Assembly: GCA_030765065.1 (NCBI GenBank)
Contig: CM060983.1
Location: forward strand, 49,722,067 to 49,786,066
Source: Deroplatys truncata
Taxonomy: Eukaryota > Arthropoda > Insecta > Mantodea > Mantidae
Length of the DNA stretch: 64,000 bases
Direction: 5' to 3'
Under the pieces are notes generated by a model. The model did no database searches. It was given only the letters and a program-made list of their open reading frames with translations, and was not told where the DNA came from. Every line of letters begins with the position of its first letter. The stretch's first letter is position 1. Position numbers and translations under genes: made by a program. This document shows positions 21,236 through 32,130 of this stretch, piece by piece.

Positions 21236-21342
21236 TGGGGAGGATAAGGAGTAAGAGAAAAATCCCCACCCCTAACCGGGAATCGAACCCGGGACCCCTA
21301 GCACAACAGGCAGGTGCTCTACCGACTGAGCTACGGAGCCAA
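21236..21342 (-). repeat. tRNA-derived SINE or tRNA pseudogene
   Basis: In reverse, GGCTCCGTAGCTCAGTCGGT (A box), CACCTGCCTGTTGTGC and CCGGGTTCGATTCCCGG (D, anticodon-like and T arms) look tRNA-like. The 3' side (GGGGTGGGG) cannot pair with the 5' GGCTCCG, so there is no acceptor stem. A TTACTCCTTATCC body follows, favouring a SINE. Confidence 0.6.
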
Positions 21343-21346
21343 CCCG

Positions 21347-21540
21347 GTTCGAATTGTTAAATGCTTAGCCTTCTGTTAAAATCCTGTCGATTTTCAATTG
21401 TTCGTGAAGTCATGGAAACAGTATGGCCAGCATAAAGCGTCCAGTTGTTAAACATTTGACTATCGCTGTTCGCTTTGTGTCTATAACAAAATGTGTAATG
21501 TAGCTATTTCCGGAAAGATTGATCTCGATTAAAACGAAAG
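21347..21540 (-). repeat. HLE-B, part 1 of split copy
   Basis: TTCGAATTGTTAAATG to TCTCGATTAAAACGAAAG; continues at 22248 after the LTR-like insertion. Confidence 0.65.
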
Positions 21541-22247
21541 ATTGAAACACTATTTTAACACTTAAATGACTTCCGTCAAATCATATAATAATAAATTCAG
21601 TAACGCCTTAAAGCAATGTGTGTATGTAACAATATATAAAAAGTGTATATTACAGTCCTTGTATATGTTTATATTATTGTATGCATATTCAATAACGTAG
21701 GAACTGTGAGAATAATAGGTTAAAAGTTGCTGACAATGAGGTAACCTTGAGGCAATAATGAGTAAGAATGTTTAATAATGTTACTAGTCATTATTGGAGC
21801 AACAATAATGTAAATTTTAGTGACAGTTTATAAAATAGCCAATCAACAACCAGAAAAAAAGCTTAAGTTAAATAAAAGTATTCTATTGGATTAGGAATAG
21901 TCAATCAGAGACTTGAAATACAGAAATTTACTAATTTAGGCGGAAGAAATCAAATCAGTTGGTTGTTGACAACGCTCATAACCGGACGCGAGATGCGTCC
22001 TCGAGAAATTTAATACGTATTCAGTGTGAGATGAAAATAGTTTACATGTTAAAAAGTGCAAGTAACTAATAAAAGAATCTCACAGCTCTCTCTATATCAG
22101 TGAAGTGTTATTTAAATCGTGTCAAGCATTAATAAAAGGAGTGAAGTCAAATTATAATCTGTGTAAGCCTACATTCTTCAGTCGCACCACTCCCTGCTAA
22201 GAGAAACAGTCAAATTACAAAGTTAATATTTTTAAACATTGGAGCGG
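21541..22247 (+). repeat. LTR-like repeat C3, inserted in HLE-B
   Basis: Family member from TTTTAACACTTAAATGACTT to TTTTTAAACATTGGAGCGG. It lacks the last 100-odd bases of the family. Both flanks are the same HLE-B, so the insertion is younger than that copy. Confidence 0.65.
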
Positions 22248-22334
22248 GAAAATAAGCATTGGTAAGAATAATGTGTATATCCACTAATAAGCGACAGATG
22301 GTGGAGAAAGTCATGTGTATGTAATACAGATTTT
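22248..22334 (-). repeat. HLE-B, part 2 of split copy
   Basis: GAAAATAAGCATTGGTAAGA to the left end (GTATGTAATACAGA). Confidence 0.65.
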
Positions 22335-22344
22335 TTTTTCTAAG

Positions 22345-22430
22345 ACCAAAAAATAATATTGAAATATGGATGGGTGAAATACAAAAGTTCCTCTACCTAC
22401 TATAGGCTGGCGGCAGGGAAAGCAACAAGA
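22345..22430 (+). repeat. HLE right-end fragment
   Basis: GGATGGGTGAAATACAAAAG, then CTACCTACTATAGG and GGGAAAGC: a degenerate right terminus. Confidence 0.45.
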
Positions 22431-23010
22431 AAGGAAGAAGATTACTGCCTGCAGAGCTGCGGGTTCAGCTGTTTTAAGTTATGCATGTAGCGATCATACG
22501 CTATGGCCTGTGGACACAGCAGTTTCGAGAGGACGCTGAATTCCGCTCAGGCCTCACAATAGCTTTGGAATTCTTCCAAAAAACCTCCGCGCAATGTTCT
22601 TTCTTTTTGTACGTAATAGCTTAAAATTACCATGCTGCTGCTAGAAATGATGGGACTGATGAATACAAAAAGCGAATTTGAAAAGAAAATGGAACTCAGA
22701 ATAGCAGAGATAGAACGGAAGCAAGGAAAGTAGATAACAATACGTAAAAAGACAATATGGGAAAGTAGAAAAGAAAAATGGAGATAGAAATGCCAACGAT
22801 AAGATGAAAGTTGGGGAAAAATTATAGCTCCACCGGGAAATCGCAGAAGTTTGCACAAAATCAAGAGAAAAAAATGAAGGATCATGCATTAATTGCAGAG
22901 GATTTAGCAAAAAGCCATGTTGCATAAACTTTGCTAGTCACTGCTTTACAAACTATTCTTACAAAAGCTAATTATTATAATTCTTCTTATTACTTATTGT
23001 TAATCGAAAT
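22431..23010. other. Unassigned, charged ORF fragment
   Basis: The plus strand near 22632-22730 reads a charged stretch (EFEKKMELRIAEIERKQGK) before a stop. This could be coiled-coil coding sequence from a retroelement ORF1, but nothing else supports it. Confidence 0.3.
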
Positions 23011-23020
23011 GCAATTTTTA

Positions 23021-23035
23021 CTTTCTCACTATGTA
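23021..23035 (-). repeat. HLE-B right terminus, cut by Tc1
   Basis: ACTTTCTCACTATG followed by the TA target. The other side resumes at 24265. Confidence 0.75.
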
Positions 23036-24264
23036 CACTATCTGATTAAAAGTATCCGGACACCCCCACAAACATACGTTTGGTGATTGTGCTGCCACCT
23101 ACTGCTGGTACTCATTATCCGCGACCTCAGTAGTCATTAAACATCGTGAAACAGCAGAACGGGATGCTCCGTGGAACTCACGGACTTCGAACGTGGTCAG
23201 GTGATTGGGTGTCACTTGTGTCAGAAGTCTGTACGCGAGATTTCCACACTCCTAAACATTCCTAGGGCCACTGTTTCTGATGCGATAGTGAAGTGGAAAC
23301 GTGAAGGGACATGTAGAGCACAAAAGCGTACACGCCGACCTCGTCTGTTGACTGACAGATACACCGACATTTGAAGAAGGTCGTAATGAGTAATAGGCAG
23401 ACATCTATCCAGACCATCACACAGGAATTCCAAACTCTATTAGGATTCACTCCAAGTACTATGACAGTTAAGGCCTGAGGTGAGAAGCCTTCGATTCCAT
23501 GGTCGAGCGGCTGCTCATAAGCCACATATCACGCAGGAAAATGCCAAACGCCGCCTCGCTTGGTGTAAGGAGCGTCAAAATTACACGATTGAACAGTGGC
23601 AAAACGTTGTGTGGAGTGATGAATCACGGTACACAATGTGGCGATCCGCTGGCAGGGTGTGGGTATGGCGAATGCCCGGTGAACGTCATCTGCCAGCGTA
23701 TGTTGTGCCAACAGTGAAATTCGGAGGTGGTGGTGTTATGGTGTGGTCGTGTTGGGGGCTTGCACTTCTTGTTTTGCGTGGCATGATGACAGCACAGACC
23801 TACATTGATATTTTAAGCACCTTCTTGCTTCCCACTGTCGAAGCGCAATTCGGGGATGATGATTGCATCTTTCAACACGATCGAGCACCTGTTCATACTT
23901 CGAGTACGGGCGCTGGCGGAGTGGTTATACGACAATAACATCCCTGTAATGGACTGGCCTTCACAGAGTCCTGACTTGAATCATATAGAACACCCTTGGG
24001 ATGTTTTGGAACGCCGACTTCGTGCTAGGCCTCACCGACCTACATCGATACCTCTCCTCAGGTCCGCACTCCGTGAAGAATGGGCTGCCATTCCCCAAGA
24101 AAACTTTCAGCACCTCGTTGAAAGTATGCCTGCGAGAGTGAACGCTATCATCAAGGCTAAGGGTTGGCCAACACCATATTGACTTCCAGCATTACCGATG
24201 GAGGGCGCCACGAACTTGTACGTCATTTTCAGCCAGGTGTCCGGATACTTTTGATCACGTAGTG
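23036..24264 (+). mobile_element. Tc1-like DNA transposon, copy 2
   Basis: A 1,229-bp sister of the 7039 element: left end CACTATCTGATTAAAAGTAT, right end ATACTTTTGATCACGTAGTG, TA on both sides. The flanks are the two halves of an HLE-B right-end palindrome (...ACTATG-TA and TA-TAGCGAGTAGGGG). Shorter than copy 1 because of several deletions. Confidence 0.93.
23171..24182 (+). pseudogene. Tc1 transposase, multiply frameshifted
   Basis: Same protein family as at 7183. It begins MELTDFERGQVIGCHLCQKS. Frame is lost at about 23355 (DRYTDI then stop) and regained near 23480 after an inserted base (AGTTAAGGCCTG). The catalytic region carries WSDESRYTMW (about 23616) and FQHDRAPVHTS (about 23868), where Gly before His is now Val. 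A frameshift near 23900 precedes SPDLNHIEHPWDVLERR (about 23970), which keeps the Glu but has HP for the usual HL. An in-frame 9-bp deletion falls after MVWSC. It is more decayed than copy 1. Comparing the two copies locates each lesion. Confidence 0.9.
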
Positions 24265-24930
24265 TATAGCGAGTAGGGGAAGTAAGAAAAAGGTCCGCGT
24301 CCGCTTTTCAAGGAACTCCCCTTACCCTAAACTACCCTTTATATGGAATATTTTTCGAAATTTTTTATTTTCTAAAAAATGTCTCTTAATGATTTTTATT
24401 AAAATACTATATACTAAAGATGTTTACATGATAAATAAAACGTATATCTTGAATTTTCTGGAAATAGCCTGTGAAGTTCACTTAATTGGGAAGAAATTCT
24501 GTATAATCTCGTATAACTGGTAAACGTTAACGGATAGGCGAAAGCATAGTACACAAAAAAACGTAGATCTCTTTAACACACACAATTTATTTCAAATAGG
24601 CTTTTTTGTGGCAACAGCCATTTTCTAGATATCCGTTATTATTGCTTTGAATTCCTCATTTCTTGGTTATTTGCTTGAAGTCCTTTCAACATTCAGTTGT
24701 TTCTCGCGATTTCATGGTAACAGTATGGAATTTTAAGGCCAGCATATAGCGTCCAGTTCTTGAACATTTTACTGTCGCTGTTCTCTTTGTATCTATAACG
24801 AGATGTGTAATGTAGCTATTTCTGCAAACGTTTATTTAGATTAAAATGTAGTAGACAGACAAATAATCTTAGTAGGAATAATTTGTACACCCACCAACAA
24901 CGATGGAAGTCACGTTAATATAGACTTGAA
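24265..24930 (-). repeat. HLE-B main part, after Tc1 insertion
   Basis: TAGCGAGTAGGGGAAGTAAG through CCCTTTATATGGAATATTTT, the ATAGCGTCCAGTTCTTGAAC block and the decayed left end (GGAAGTCACGTTAATATAG). Confidence 0.75.
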
Positions 24931-25023
24931 AATACAGACCATAAAAAAGCCACAAACGTTTATGTAATATAACGTGTGCTTTAACAATATCTAGGCTTTT
25001 TGGGAGGGCTTTAAGAGATTTGT

Positions 25024-25242
25024 CCATCCCTTTGCCACAGATTAATACTCTTTACATATCCAAGACGAAAAAAAAAGAATAACGAATTCCCATTTGAGAA
25101 AATAAGTATTGAAAAATTTAAGGGAATAACATTCAATATCTCGAAAATGGTTCACTCAACAACAAAAAATGTATATGACATAAATTGTGTGTTTTAACGC
25201 GATCTACATTTTTTGTGTAGTAAACGTTTGTCTATCTCTTAT
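25024..25242 (+). repeat. HLE-A, part 1 of split copy
   Basis: From TTACATATCCAAGACG to TTTGTCTATCTCTTAT; the left end is missing. Confidence 0.7.
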
Positions 25243-25541
25243 TTTGTCGTCCTCCGTGGACCAGAGGTACCGTGCTAGCCTCTAGTTCCCAAGGTCGCAG
25301 GTTCAAACCCGGCGGAGGGTGATGGATTTTTTCGGGCGTAAAAATCCTTAGCACGGTCTCCTTCGGAAGGGAAGTAAAGCCGGTGGTCCCGTGTCGTAGA
25401 TTTACGACACGTAAAAGAAACTCAAGTCTGATAAAGAGGCCTCTGAGCAAAAGTACCGGTGTTTCACGCCAAATATAGAATTGGGCGCTAAAAACCACAG
25501 TAGTTAAAGAGCTTCCATAAATAAAACTTAATTTAAAATTT
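25243..25541 (+). repeat. SINE-1 copy nested in HLE-A
   Basis: About 299 bp with B box GGTTCAAACCCGGCGGAGG and tail CATAAATAAAACTTAATTTA. The direct repeat TATCTCTTAT at 25233-25242 and 25542-25551 is a 10-bp target-site duplication of HLE sequence. This is the best-preserved SINE-1 here and defines its ends. Confidence 0.85.
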
Positions 25542-25981
25542 TATCTCTTATGGTTTAGCAGTTATGCAAAAGTCGTTCACAATGAAGAATACTTTTGGAG
25601 ACATTCCCAGAAAATTCAAGATATACATTTTATTTGTCATGGAAATATCTTAAACAAATGATATTTTTATCAAAATCGTTAGAGCCATTTGTGAGAAAAT
25701 TAAAATTTTCGAAAAATCTTCCATGTAAAGGGTAATCTGGGGTGGGGGGATTTTCTTGAAAACCTTCGTGTCACATCACTGGCAGATACTGAACCTAAAT
25801 ACCAAGTTTGGTGTTTATCCGCCTGTTCACAGACAGACACACAGACACACACACGGAAATGTTTCCAAAAATGTATTGGAAATGTAATGTCCCAAAACAT
25901 GTATTTCCGGTGAAATCTCGGTATCGAATTTTTAGGTCGAATACAATACTTCCCCTACTTACTATACGTAGTGGAGAAAGT
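25542..25981 (+). repeat. HLE-A, part 2 of split copy
   Basis: Resumes at TATCTCTTATGGTTTAGCAG and ends at ACTATACGTAGTGGAGAAAGT. Microsatellite site: CAGACAGACACACAGACACA. Confidence 0.8.
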
Positions 25982-25999
25982 AAAAACACATCTACTTTT

Positions 26000-26105
26000 T
26001 GTAATAAGGGGCCTCAAATCATGTAGTTTTGGTGAACTTTCGACATTGAATTTCTGGATGGGATACAATACTTCCCTCTTCTTACTATAACTGCTTAGAA
26101 ACAGA
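26000..26105 (+). repeat. HLE right-end fragment
   Basis: GGGGCCTCAAATCATGTAG to CTTCTTACTATAACTG. A second right end directly behind a complete one. Confidence 0.55.
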
Positions 26106-27760
26106 ATATGTGAGTAAAATTTCATCAGTATCACTACGGTCTCCTTTATTCTACGTTTTTATTTTAAAAATTAATCCTTCTGCTATTTCCCAAGGCTGGG
26201 TTTTGAATATATTCGCTTCTGAATATGGGGGAAGTTTTGTAGCGCTACTATGAACATTTGCAACTGTGACAGACTTATTAAGACCTTGCAACAGGATTAA
26301 AAACGTACGTGGCATCGCAATGCATGAGAAATGTCCTGGCGGAGTACTCTCTAAATCACTGAAACGTTCAACTGTTTTGCATGAAGCAAGTGACCTTTGG
26401 GAATTCATGTATGAGAGCAGGATAAAGCTAAAGGATTCGGATTCGTTGCCAGCTCGAGTGCATTCATGTATAAAGATTGTGCACTGGACTCCGCCGCGAC
26501 GCTAGCTGGAGGGTCAGGTCTCATAGACCCGGCGTGAGTTGAATCCTTTTATGTGGGTAGGACCGTTTATTATTTTATCTTTAAACGCTATCAGACTACG
26601 TGAAGTAAGGGAGAAAAATTCGTCAGTATTTTACAAAACTTTCAAAATTAAACACTTCTCCTGTTTCCTATTATTGTCAAACTTCCTTAATAATAATAAT
26701 AATAGCAATAATAATAATTTATCGCTAATTATAATAATACATTACAAGATGAATCTACAGGATTATAATATAAATGATATTTACTTAAGCAAAAGTAAAT
26801 ATAGTAAAACACGAGAAATTGCATATTTATTACACATTTACAAGTTATAAGTAAATGCATTGACGTTAACCGCATGTTGAAGGTAGACAATAAATACTTA
26901 TAATTAAAAATCATATCGTAAAATATTTAAGGGGAAAATATAGGTATTATAATATATTTGAAGGCTATTCGGCCACGATATGAGTGCGTTTGGTGAGAAG
27001 AGGAACTTAAGTTACGGAACAAGTGGACGGAGCATCGGAAGTGCAGTCAGGTATAGAAAATATCCGCAGTTCCGAATTCTGTTTACTAGTGAAGCTGAGG
27101 CTTGCAAATGTAGAACTGTTTTCTTGCCCCTCAGTCCTATCGGATCGCAAGCCTTGATAACGTTACGCATTAACAACACAGCGGCGCCCTCCTCCATATA
27201 TCGTGGCTAAAGCTAGAAGTGTAGGTTTTAGAATACTCAAGTGTTTAATTCCGTGTCTGTGTTTCTATGGTTTAGCAGTTATGCTACATTTGTACTTTGT
27301 TTTAATGTAATTTAGTATGTATAGATACAATTTTACTAAATATTTTACAAGCGTTTGCTTCAAGCTATACAAAAGAAAAAAAAATACAAATTTAAAACTT
27401 GAATTATTATTTCACCTTCATTTACTAGTAATTACATTTTTAAAATAATTTTCAACTTTCTAAATGGCTTTCTGTGTAGCACATATGAATCTTTATCGTT
27501 AAAGGAAATACACAAAAATAAATAAAATCCCGAAAAGAAAGTTCTAGAGCAGAACAAATTGGTCTAAAGGCAGTTCCTATCTCGAAGTAATTAATAGTAG
27601 ACAAGTATACCCATCGTGGTTGCTTTAAACCGCATATACTCCTATTTAAACGTATAAACAGAATTAGAATATTCCTTCCAGAAACGGCTCTTTAAGATGC
27701 TGGGTAACAGCTGACCTTAGAAACCTATCCAATTCCAACTTATAGCTTATCAGTGTTTTT
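26106..27760. other. Unassigned 1.65 kb
   Basis: No recognisable family. Opposed ORFs at 26151-26408 (-) and 26266-26505 (+), and 26980-27210 (+, MSAFGEKRNLSYGTSGRSI...), have no known product. A 10-bp inverted pair GCCACGATAT (about 26970) and ATATCGTGGC (about 27202) brackets the last ORF. Short AAT tracts lie at 26690-26720. Confidence 0.4.
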
Positions 27761-28579
27761 ACTTCTCTACCACGTATATAGTAAGTAGAGAAGGTGTTTC
27801 ATTCCACCCAAAATTGAGGAAATAATGTTTTCAGGACCCCTGTATCTAAAAAAGTCATTTTTAGAAAAGCTTTTTCAGGTGTGTGTATGTATTTGTGAAC
27901 AGAATAACTAAAAAACTAAATGTCGGATAAATATCAAACTTTTATTTTAATTCAGTACCTTCCAAAGTTGTGACACGAAGATTTTCAAGAAAACCCTCTT
28001 CCCCAAATTACCTTTTACATGGTATATTTTTTAATCTTTTGATTTTAAGAAAAATGGCTCTAACGGTTTTTATTAAAATACTGTATATTAAGGATATTTA
28101 AATGACAAATAAAATGTACATCTTGAATTTTCTGGGAATAGCCTGTGAAGTCCTTTTCATTCGGGAGGAATTTTGTATAATTGTATGTAACTGAAAAAAG
28201 AACAGAAACGTAGTTCACAAATTTGTACATTTCTTTGAAACACAAAATTTAAGTCAATACCCGCTTTCTATCATTAACTACTTCCGAGATACCGGTTGTT
28301 ATTCATAAGAATTTTATAATTACTTTTTCTTTGAAGTACTAACTCGGTATTCGTTTTCTCTCGTGGTCATCCAAAGAGTATGCAATTCAAAGCCATCACA
28401 CTGCGACCCGCCCTTTTTATCATGCGACTACCGCTTTACTCCTGTACTCTTCTTGTATCTACAACGAAATGTCTAAATGTATAATGAAAGTTTATTTCTA
28501 TTAACAAAAAGTACATAGAGAAGTAAGAATGTTTGTAGAAGAGTGTGTAGAAAAAGTAATGTGAATGCAACACATCAGA
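27761..28579 (-). repeat. HLE-B copy, full length (tandem pair, first)
   Basis: ACTTCTCTACCACGTATATA to GCAACACATCAGA (819 bp). Only five T separate it from the next copy. Confidence 0.8.
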
Positions 28580-28584
28580 TTTTT

Positions 28585-29422
28585 ACTTTCCCTACTACGT
28601 ATAGATAGTAACTAGGTGAAGTATTGTATTCCACCCAAACATTTATGTCGATATTTCACCAGAAATACATGTTGTGAGAACCCCCAAATCCAAAAAAAGC
28701 ATTTTTGGAAATATGTCCGTGTGTGTGTCTGTCTGTGAACAGCATAACTCAGAAACGAACAGTCGGATAAACACCAAACTCGGTATTTAGGTTCAGTATC
28801 TTCCAGAGATGCGACACGAAGGTTTTGAAGAAAATCCCTCCACCCCAGATTACCCTTTGCATGGAACATTTTTTGAAAACTTTAATTTTCTCAAAAATGG
28901 CTCTAACGATTTTGATTAAAATATCATGTTTACCATATTTTCATGACAAATGAAATGTATATCTCGAATTTTCTGGGAATGTCTCCAAAAGTATTCTTCA
29001 TTGCGAACGACTTTGCATAACTGGTAAACCATAAGAGATAGACAAAATTTTACTACACAAAAAATGTAGATCGCGTTAAAATACACAATTTAGGTCATAT
29101 ACTTTTTTTTTGGTGAGTGAACCATTTTCGAGATATTGCTTGTTATTCCCTTAAATTTTCCAATACTTGTACATTTTCTCAAATTCGTTATTCATTTTTT
29201 TAGTCCCGGTAATGCAAAGAGAATGGAATACTGCACATAGCAACCAGCTCTTAAAATATTTGACTACCGCTTAAAGCCTACCAATTCTCCTTGCATCTAC
29301 AAGAAAATTAGCAATAAGATTAACATCTCGATATCTCGATCAACATGAAGCATATGGAGAATAAACGTTTGTAAAAATAGTTTTTACAGGAGTAGAGAAA
29401 GTCATGTGAGTGTAACACAACA
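28585..29422 (-). repeat. HLE-A copy, full length (tandem pair, second)
   Basis: ACTTTCCCTACTACGTATAG to GAGTGTAACACAAC (838 bp). Same orientation as the previous copy, giving a head-to-tail junction CATCAGATTTTTACTTTCCC. Confidence 0.8.
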
Positions 29423-29573
29423 TTATTTTTTTTTAAGTATACATTCCAATGAGAGTTGAATTGCGAACAATTCACATTAGACACAAAGATAGTTGGGGTT
29501 AACTTCCATTCTTTCTGTTTATATTATAGCAAACTCTTCAGAGATGTGTGCGTTAACTTGTTATGTAAAACGG

Positions 29574-30212
29574 TGAGGCAGTATTTTCAACATTTCAAAT
29601 TATATCTGTCTAATTATATAATATAAAATATAATAACTGCCCGCCTAAAAGCAATATGTGTATAATATAATATATAAAGTGTATGTAACCGTCATTGTAT
29701 TATTTTTATATTATTATGTACATGTATAATAATGTTATGTGAATGTATTACGTAATTTAACAATGTAGGAGCTGTGAGAATAGAAGCCGAAAGTTGCTAA
29801 CAATGAGGTAACCTTGAGGCAATAATGAATTGGAAAGTTTAATAATGCTACTAGTAATTCTTGGAACAATAATGTAATATTTAAGGCAGTTTATAAATAG
29901 CCAATCAAAAACTAGAAAATCTTTAAGTTAAATAAAAGTGTTCTATTGGAGTGGGCTTAGCCAATCAGAGACTTAAAATAGGGAAAATGTGCAAATTCAA
30001 GCGGCAGATGCTACTGGACAGCGCTTCCAGGCAGACGCTATTAGATTGCGTACTCGATCGGTACGGACGTGTTCAATGTGTGAGACATGAAAATTCATTA
30101 CGGCGAGTATAATATTTTTAGGTGTTAAAAGTAATTAACAATCTTACAGCTCTACAGATATATCAGTGAAGTGTTATTTAATCGTGTGAAAGATTAATAA
30201 AAAGGAGTGAAG
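29574..30212 (+). repeat. LTR-like repeat C4, part 1
   Basis: TGAGGCAGTATTTTCAACAT to GAGTGAAGCAAAAATAATA; the TATA-like TTTATAAATAGCCAATCA is visible near 29890. Interrupted here; part 2 starts near 30939. Confidence 0.65.
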
Positions 30213-30938
30213 CAAAAATAATAATTTTTGTTGAAACCGAAATTATAAAGTCAATAATTATCTAAATAATCTAGGAAGGATAAATAATAAAATATTTAAA
30301 CTCAGTACATGTATTAAAAAGAGAAGCATTGGGAAACTTGTTGACTGTTAAAAGCGACAGAAAGGCCAGACAGGCACAGTTTAGCTAATTAGGGACCAGC
30401 CCCAGGTATAAAGGGTAAGTCCGCTGAAGCCAGTTTCTCTTGGAATTAATGGGTGCATTTGCACTGGCCGGGATGTGAAGGTCACTAGAAGCTTCATGAC
30501 GCTCATTTTTGGTGCGAAATGTTTAAAGGGAGAGAGGGGAAGTTAGGAGTCCATTTTAGTATCGCGCGTGTGGTGAGGACATTCTTGCTGTGGCACTCTT
30601 GGAGTGCGGAACAACGGTCTCCTCGAGGTCCGAAGACTGGGTGTGAACTTGCAAGAGGGTCGAACGATCAGATATAATTGAAAATCTTCGGTATTGGAAA
30701 AGACACAGTAACATCGTAAGAATTTAAAAGTGATCGGCAAATCTTAAGTCTTGTTTTAATTGTGAATAAAACTGTTCCAAGAAAGCGTTCGTGTTTTTAT
30801 GTACATACACTCACGCACACCCAGTGATTAAGATCTCATGCTCGAGCAGCCGTGGCAAAGTATAAAAAAACAACTAGGAGGAGCAACGCAGCAATCGTGA
30901 GGCAAAGGTATTGCTTCATTGTTGGAGCGTGGCTGCGT
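30213..30938 (+). mobile_element. LTR-looking insert within C4
   Basis: About 726 bp of sequence unlike its flanks and richer in GC. It has GGTATAAAGGG (TATA box, near 30409), CAGTTTC about 30 bp downstream (initiator-like), and GTGAATAAAACTG (poly-A signal, near 30763), followed by a CACGCACACCCA stretch and TGATTAAGATCTC. This order fits an LTR plus a few bases of internal sequence. The minus ORF at 30543-30740 has no recognisable product. Ends and target duplication could not be fixed. Confidence 0.4.
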
Positions 30939-31131
30939 CAGTGTAAGCCTTCATTCTTTAGCCACACCACCCCTGCTAAGAGATACATGTTTCTACAATT
31001 TACTACTGACGCAGCCAAGTATTTAAATAAACATTAAAATACAAAGTTGATTTTTAAAACGTGGGAGCGAAGGCCACCGTGGTTGCAACTACTTCAAGTT
31101 TTGGCTCTGTAACATAGCAATACCCTTCTTC
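30939..31131 (+). repeat. LTR-like repeat C4, part 2
   Basis: GTGTAAGCCTTCATTCTTTA through CTACTGACGCAGCC and GCAACTACTTCAAG to AACATAGCAATACCC. Confidence 0.65.
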
Positions 31132-31175
31132 AACGTTTTACTTTTCTGACATCTCAAACGGATCACCCTGTATAA
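31132..31175 (-). mobile_element. Mariner-type terminal repeat fragment
   Basis: In reverse, TATACAGGGTGATCCGTTTG then AGATGTCAGAAAAG. The CAGGGTG start preceded by TA is typical of Tc1/mariner or derived MITE ends. No matching second end was found. Confidence 0.35.
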
Positions 31176-31270
31176 CTTGACCTCTTTGGGAATACCTGTG
31201 AAGTCGTCTTCATTCGAAGGGAGTATAACTGGTAAATGAAAGACGTGTGAATGCAACGCATCAGATTCTT
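31176..31270 (-). repeat. HLE fragment
   Basis: GGGAATACCTGTGAAGTCGT then GTGTGAATGCAACGCATCAGA: a middle part fused to a left end. Confidence 0.5.
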
Positions 31271-31984
31271 CTTTAAAAGTGATGGTGGGAGATATTCTCT
31301 GAATACTTCGCCATGCACCTTAGAATTTCATATTTTATTATTACTTTTTCTCTCTATTTTTAAGAAATCTCTTGGGAGTAAACACAATTCTACACGAAAG
31401 AGTAGGTATATGCACCCCAGAAGAGTTTTAAGCCCCAGAAAGAATCGCCACTGCTGCAGCGTTCCGCAACACATAAAAACTTGTAACATAATGGCTGTAA
31501 GGTTACATCGTTACGAACCACCATCCGAGAATCGATTTCTGGCTTACAGCCCAGAAGCTCAGTAAAATCGCTTACCTAGTTGTAATTTAATTAATGAAAG
31601 GGCATGGGACGGACTGTATTTGCGATGTGCAGGATACGATACCATTAAATAAATTATGTGCACACGTATTCGCCACATTGGGTGGTATGTGTTATACATA
31701 CCAGAGTTATTTTCTGAAAGGTCAGGATCGCGGCGGCGGTGGCCTGAATTTAATTATAACAAAATTAATTAAAACTGGGAAGCAAGAGGTCAGATGTTCT
31801 CATCATAAAACGCTCCTTACCTACATGGATGTGCGAAGGCCAGAAAAATTCCAAAATTCACCTACAGCCCAAAAACTCAGCACTGTCTTTGCGAAAATCT
31901 CAGGGGACAGCTGGTTATATTGACATAACGTACGTCTAAACCAATATGAGTAGATTTAATTTAATGAACGTTTTGTTTTTACCT
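31271..31984. other. Unassigned 0.7 kb
   Basis: Two plus-strand ORFs (31251-31565 and 31594-31923) of just over 100 codons have no recognisable domain. Nothing else is supported. Confidence 0.4.
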
Positions 31985-32130
31985 AGTAGCATTGCAAGAT
32001 GGCTCCGAGGTAACGTGTGAGACTCTCCGGGTTCGATTCCCGACGACCGCCCACTCTAATCTCAAGGTTTTCGCGGTTTTCCCTGGTTGGTAGGCGAATA
32101 CTGCGGTGGATTCTCGACTACCACGATTTC
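31985..32130 (+). repeat. SINE-2 copy
   Basis: B box CCGGGTTCGATTCCCGACG (about 32028-32046), then AAGGTTTTCGCGGTTTTCCC and GTAGGCGAATACTG, the central motif shared with 14700 (-) and 62768 (-). The following 350 bp to about 32490 may be its 3' body, as the whole is GC-richer than the surroundings. Confidence 0.65.

Noticed and set aside
21276-21341. Functional tRNA on the minus strand
   Set aside because: D and T arms look convincing, but the 3' strand of the acceptor stem does not pair with GGCTCCG.
22547-22925. Minus-strand hydrophobic ORFs of 94-112 codons as membrane proteins
   Set aside because: Phe/Ser/Leu richness comes from the complement of an A/G-rich stretch; overlapping frames are equally open and no motif is present.
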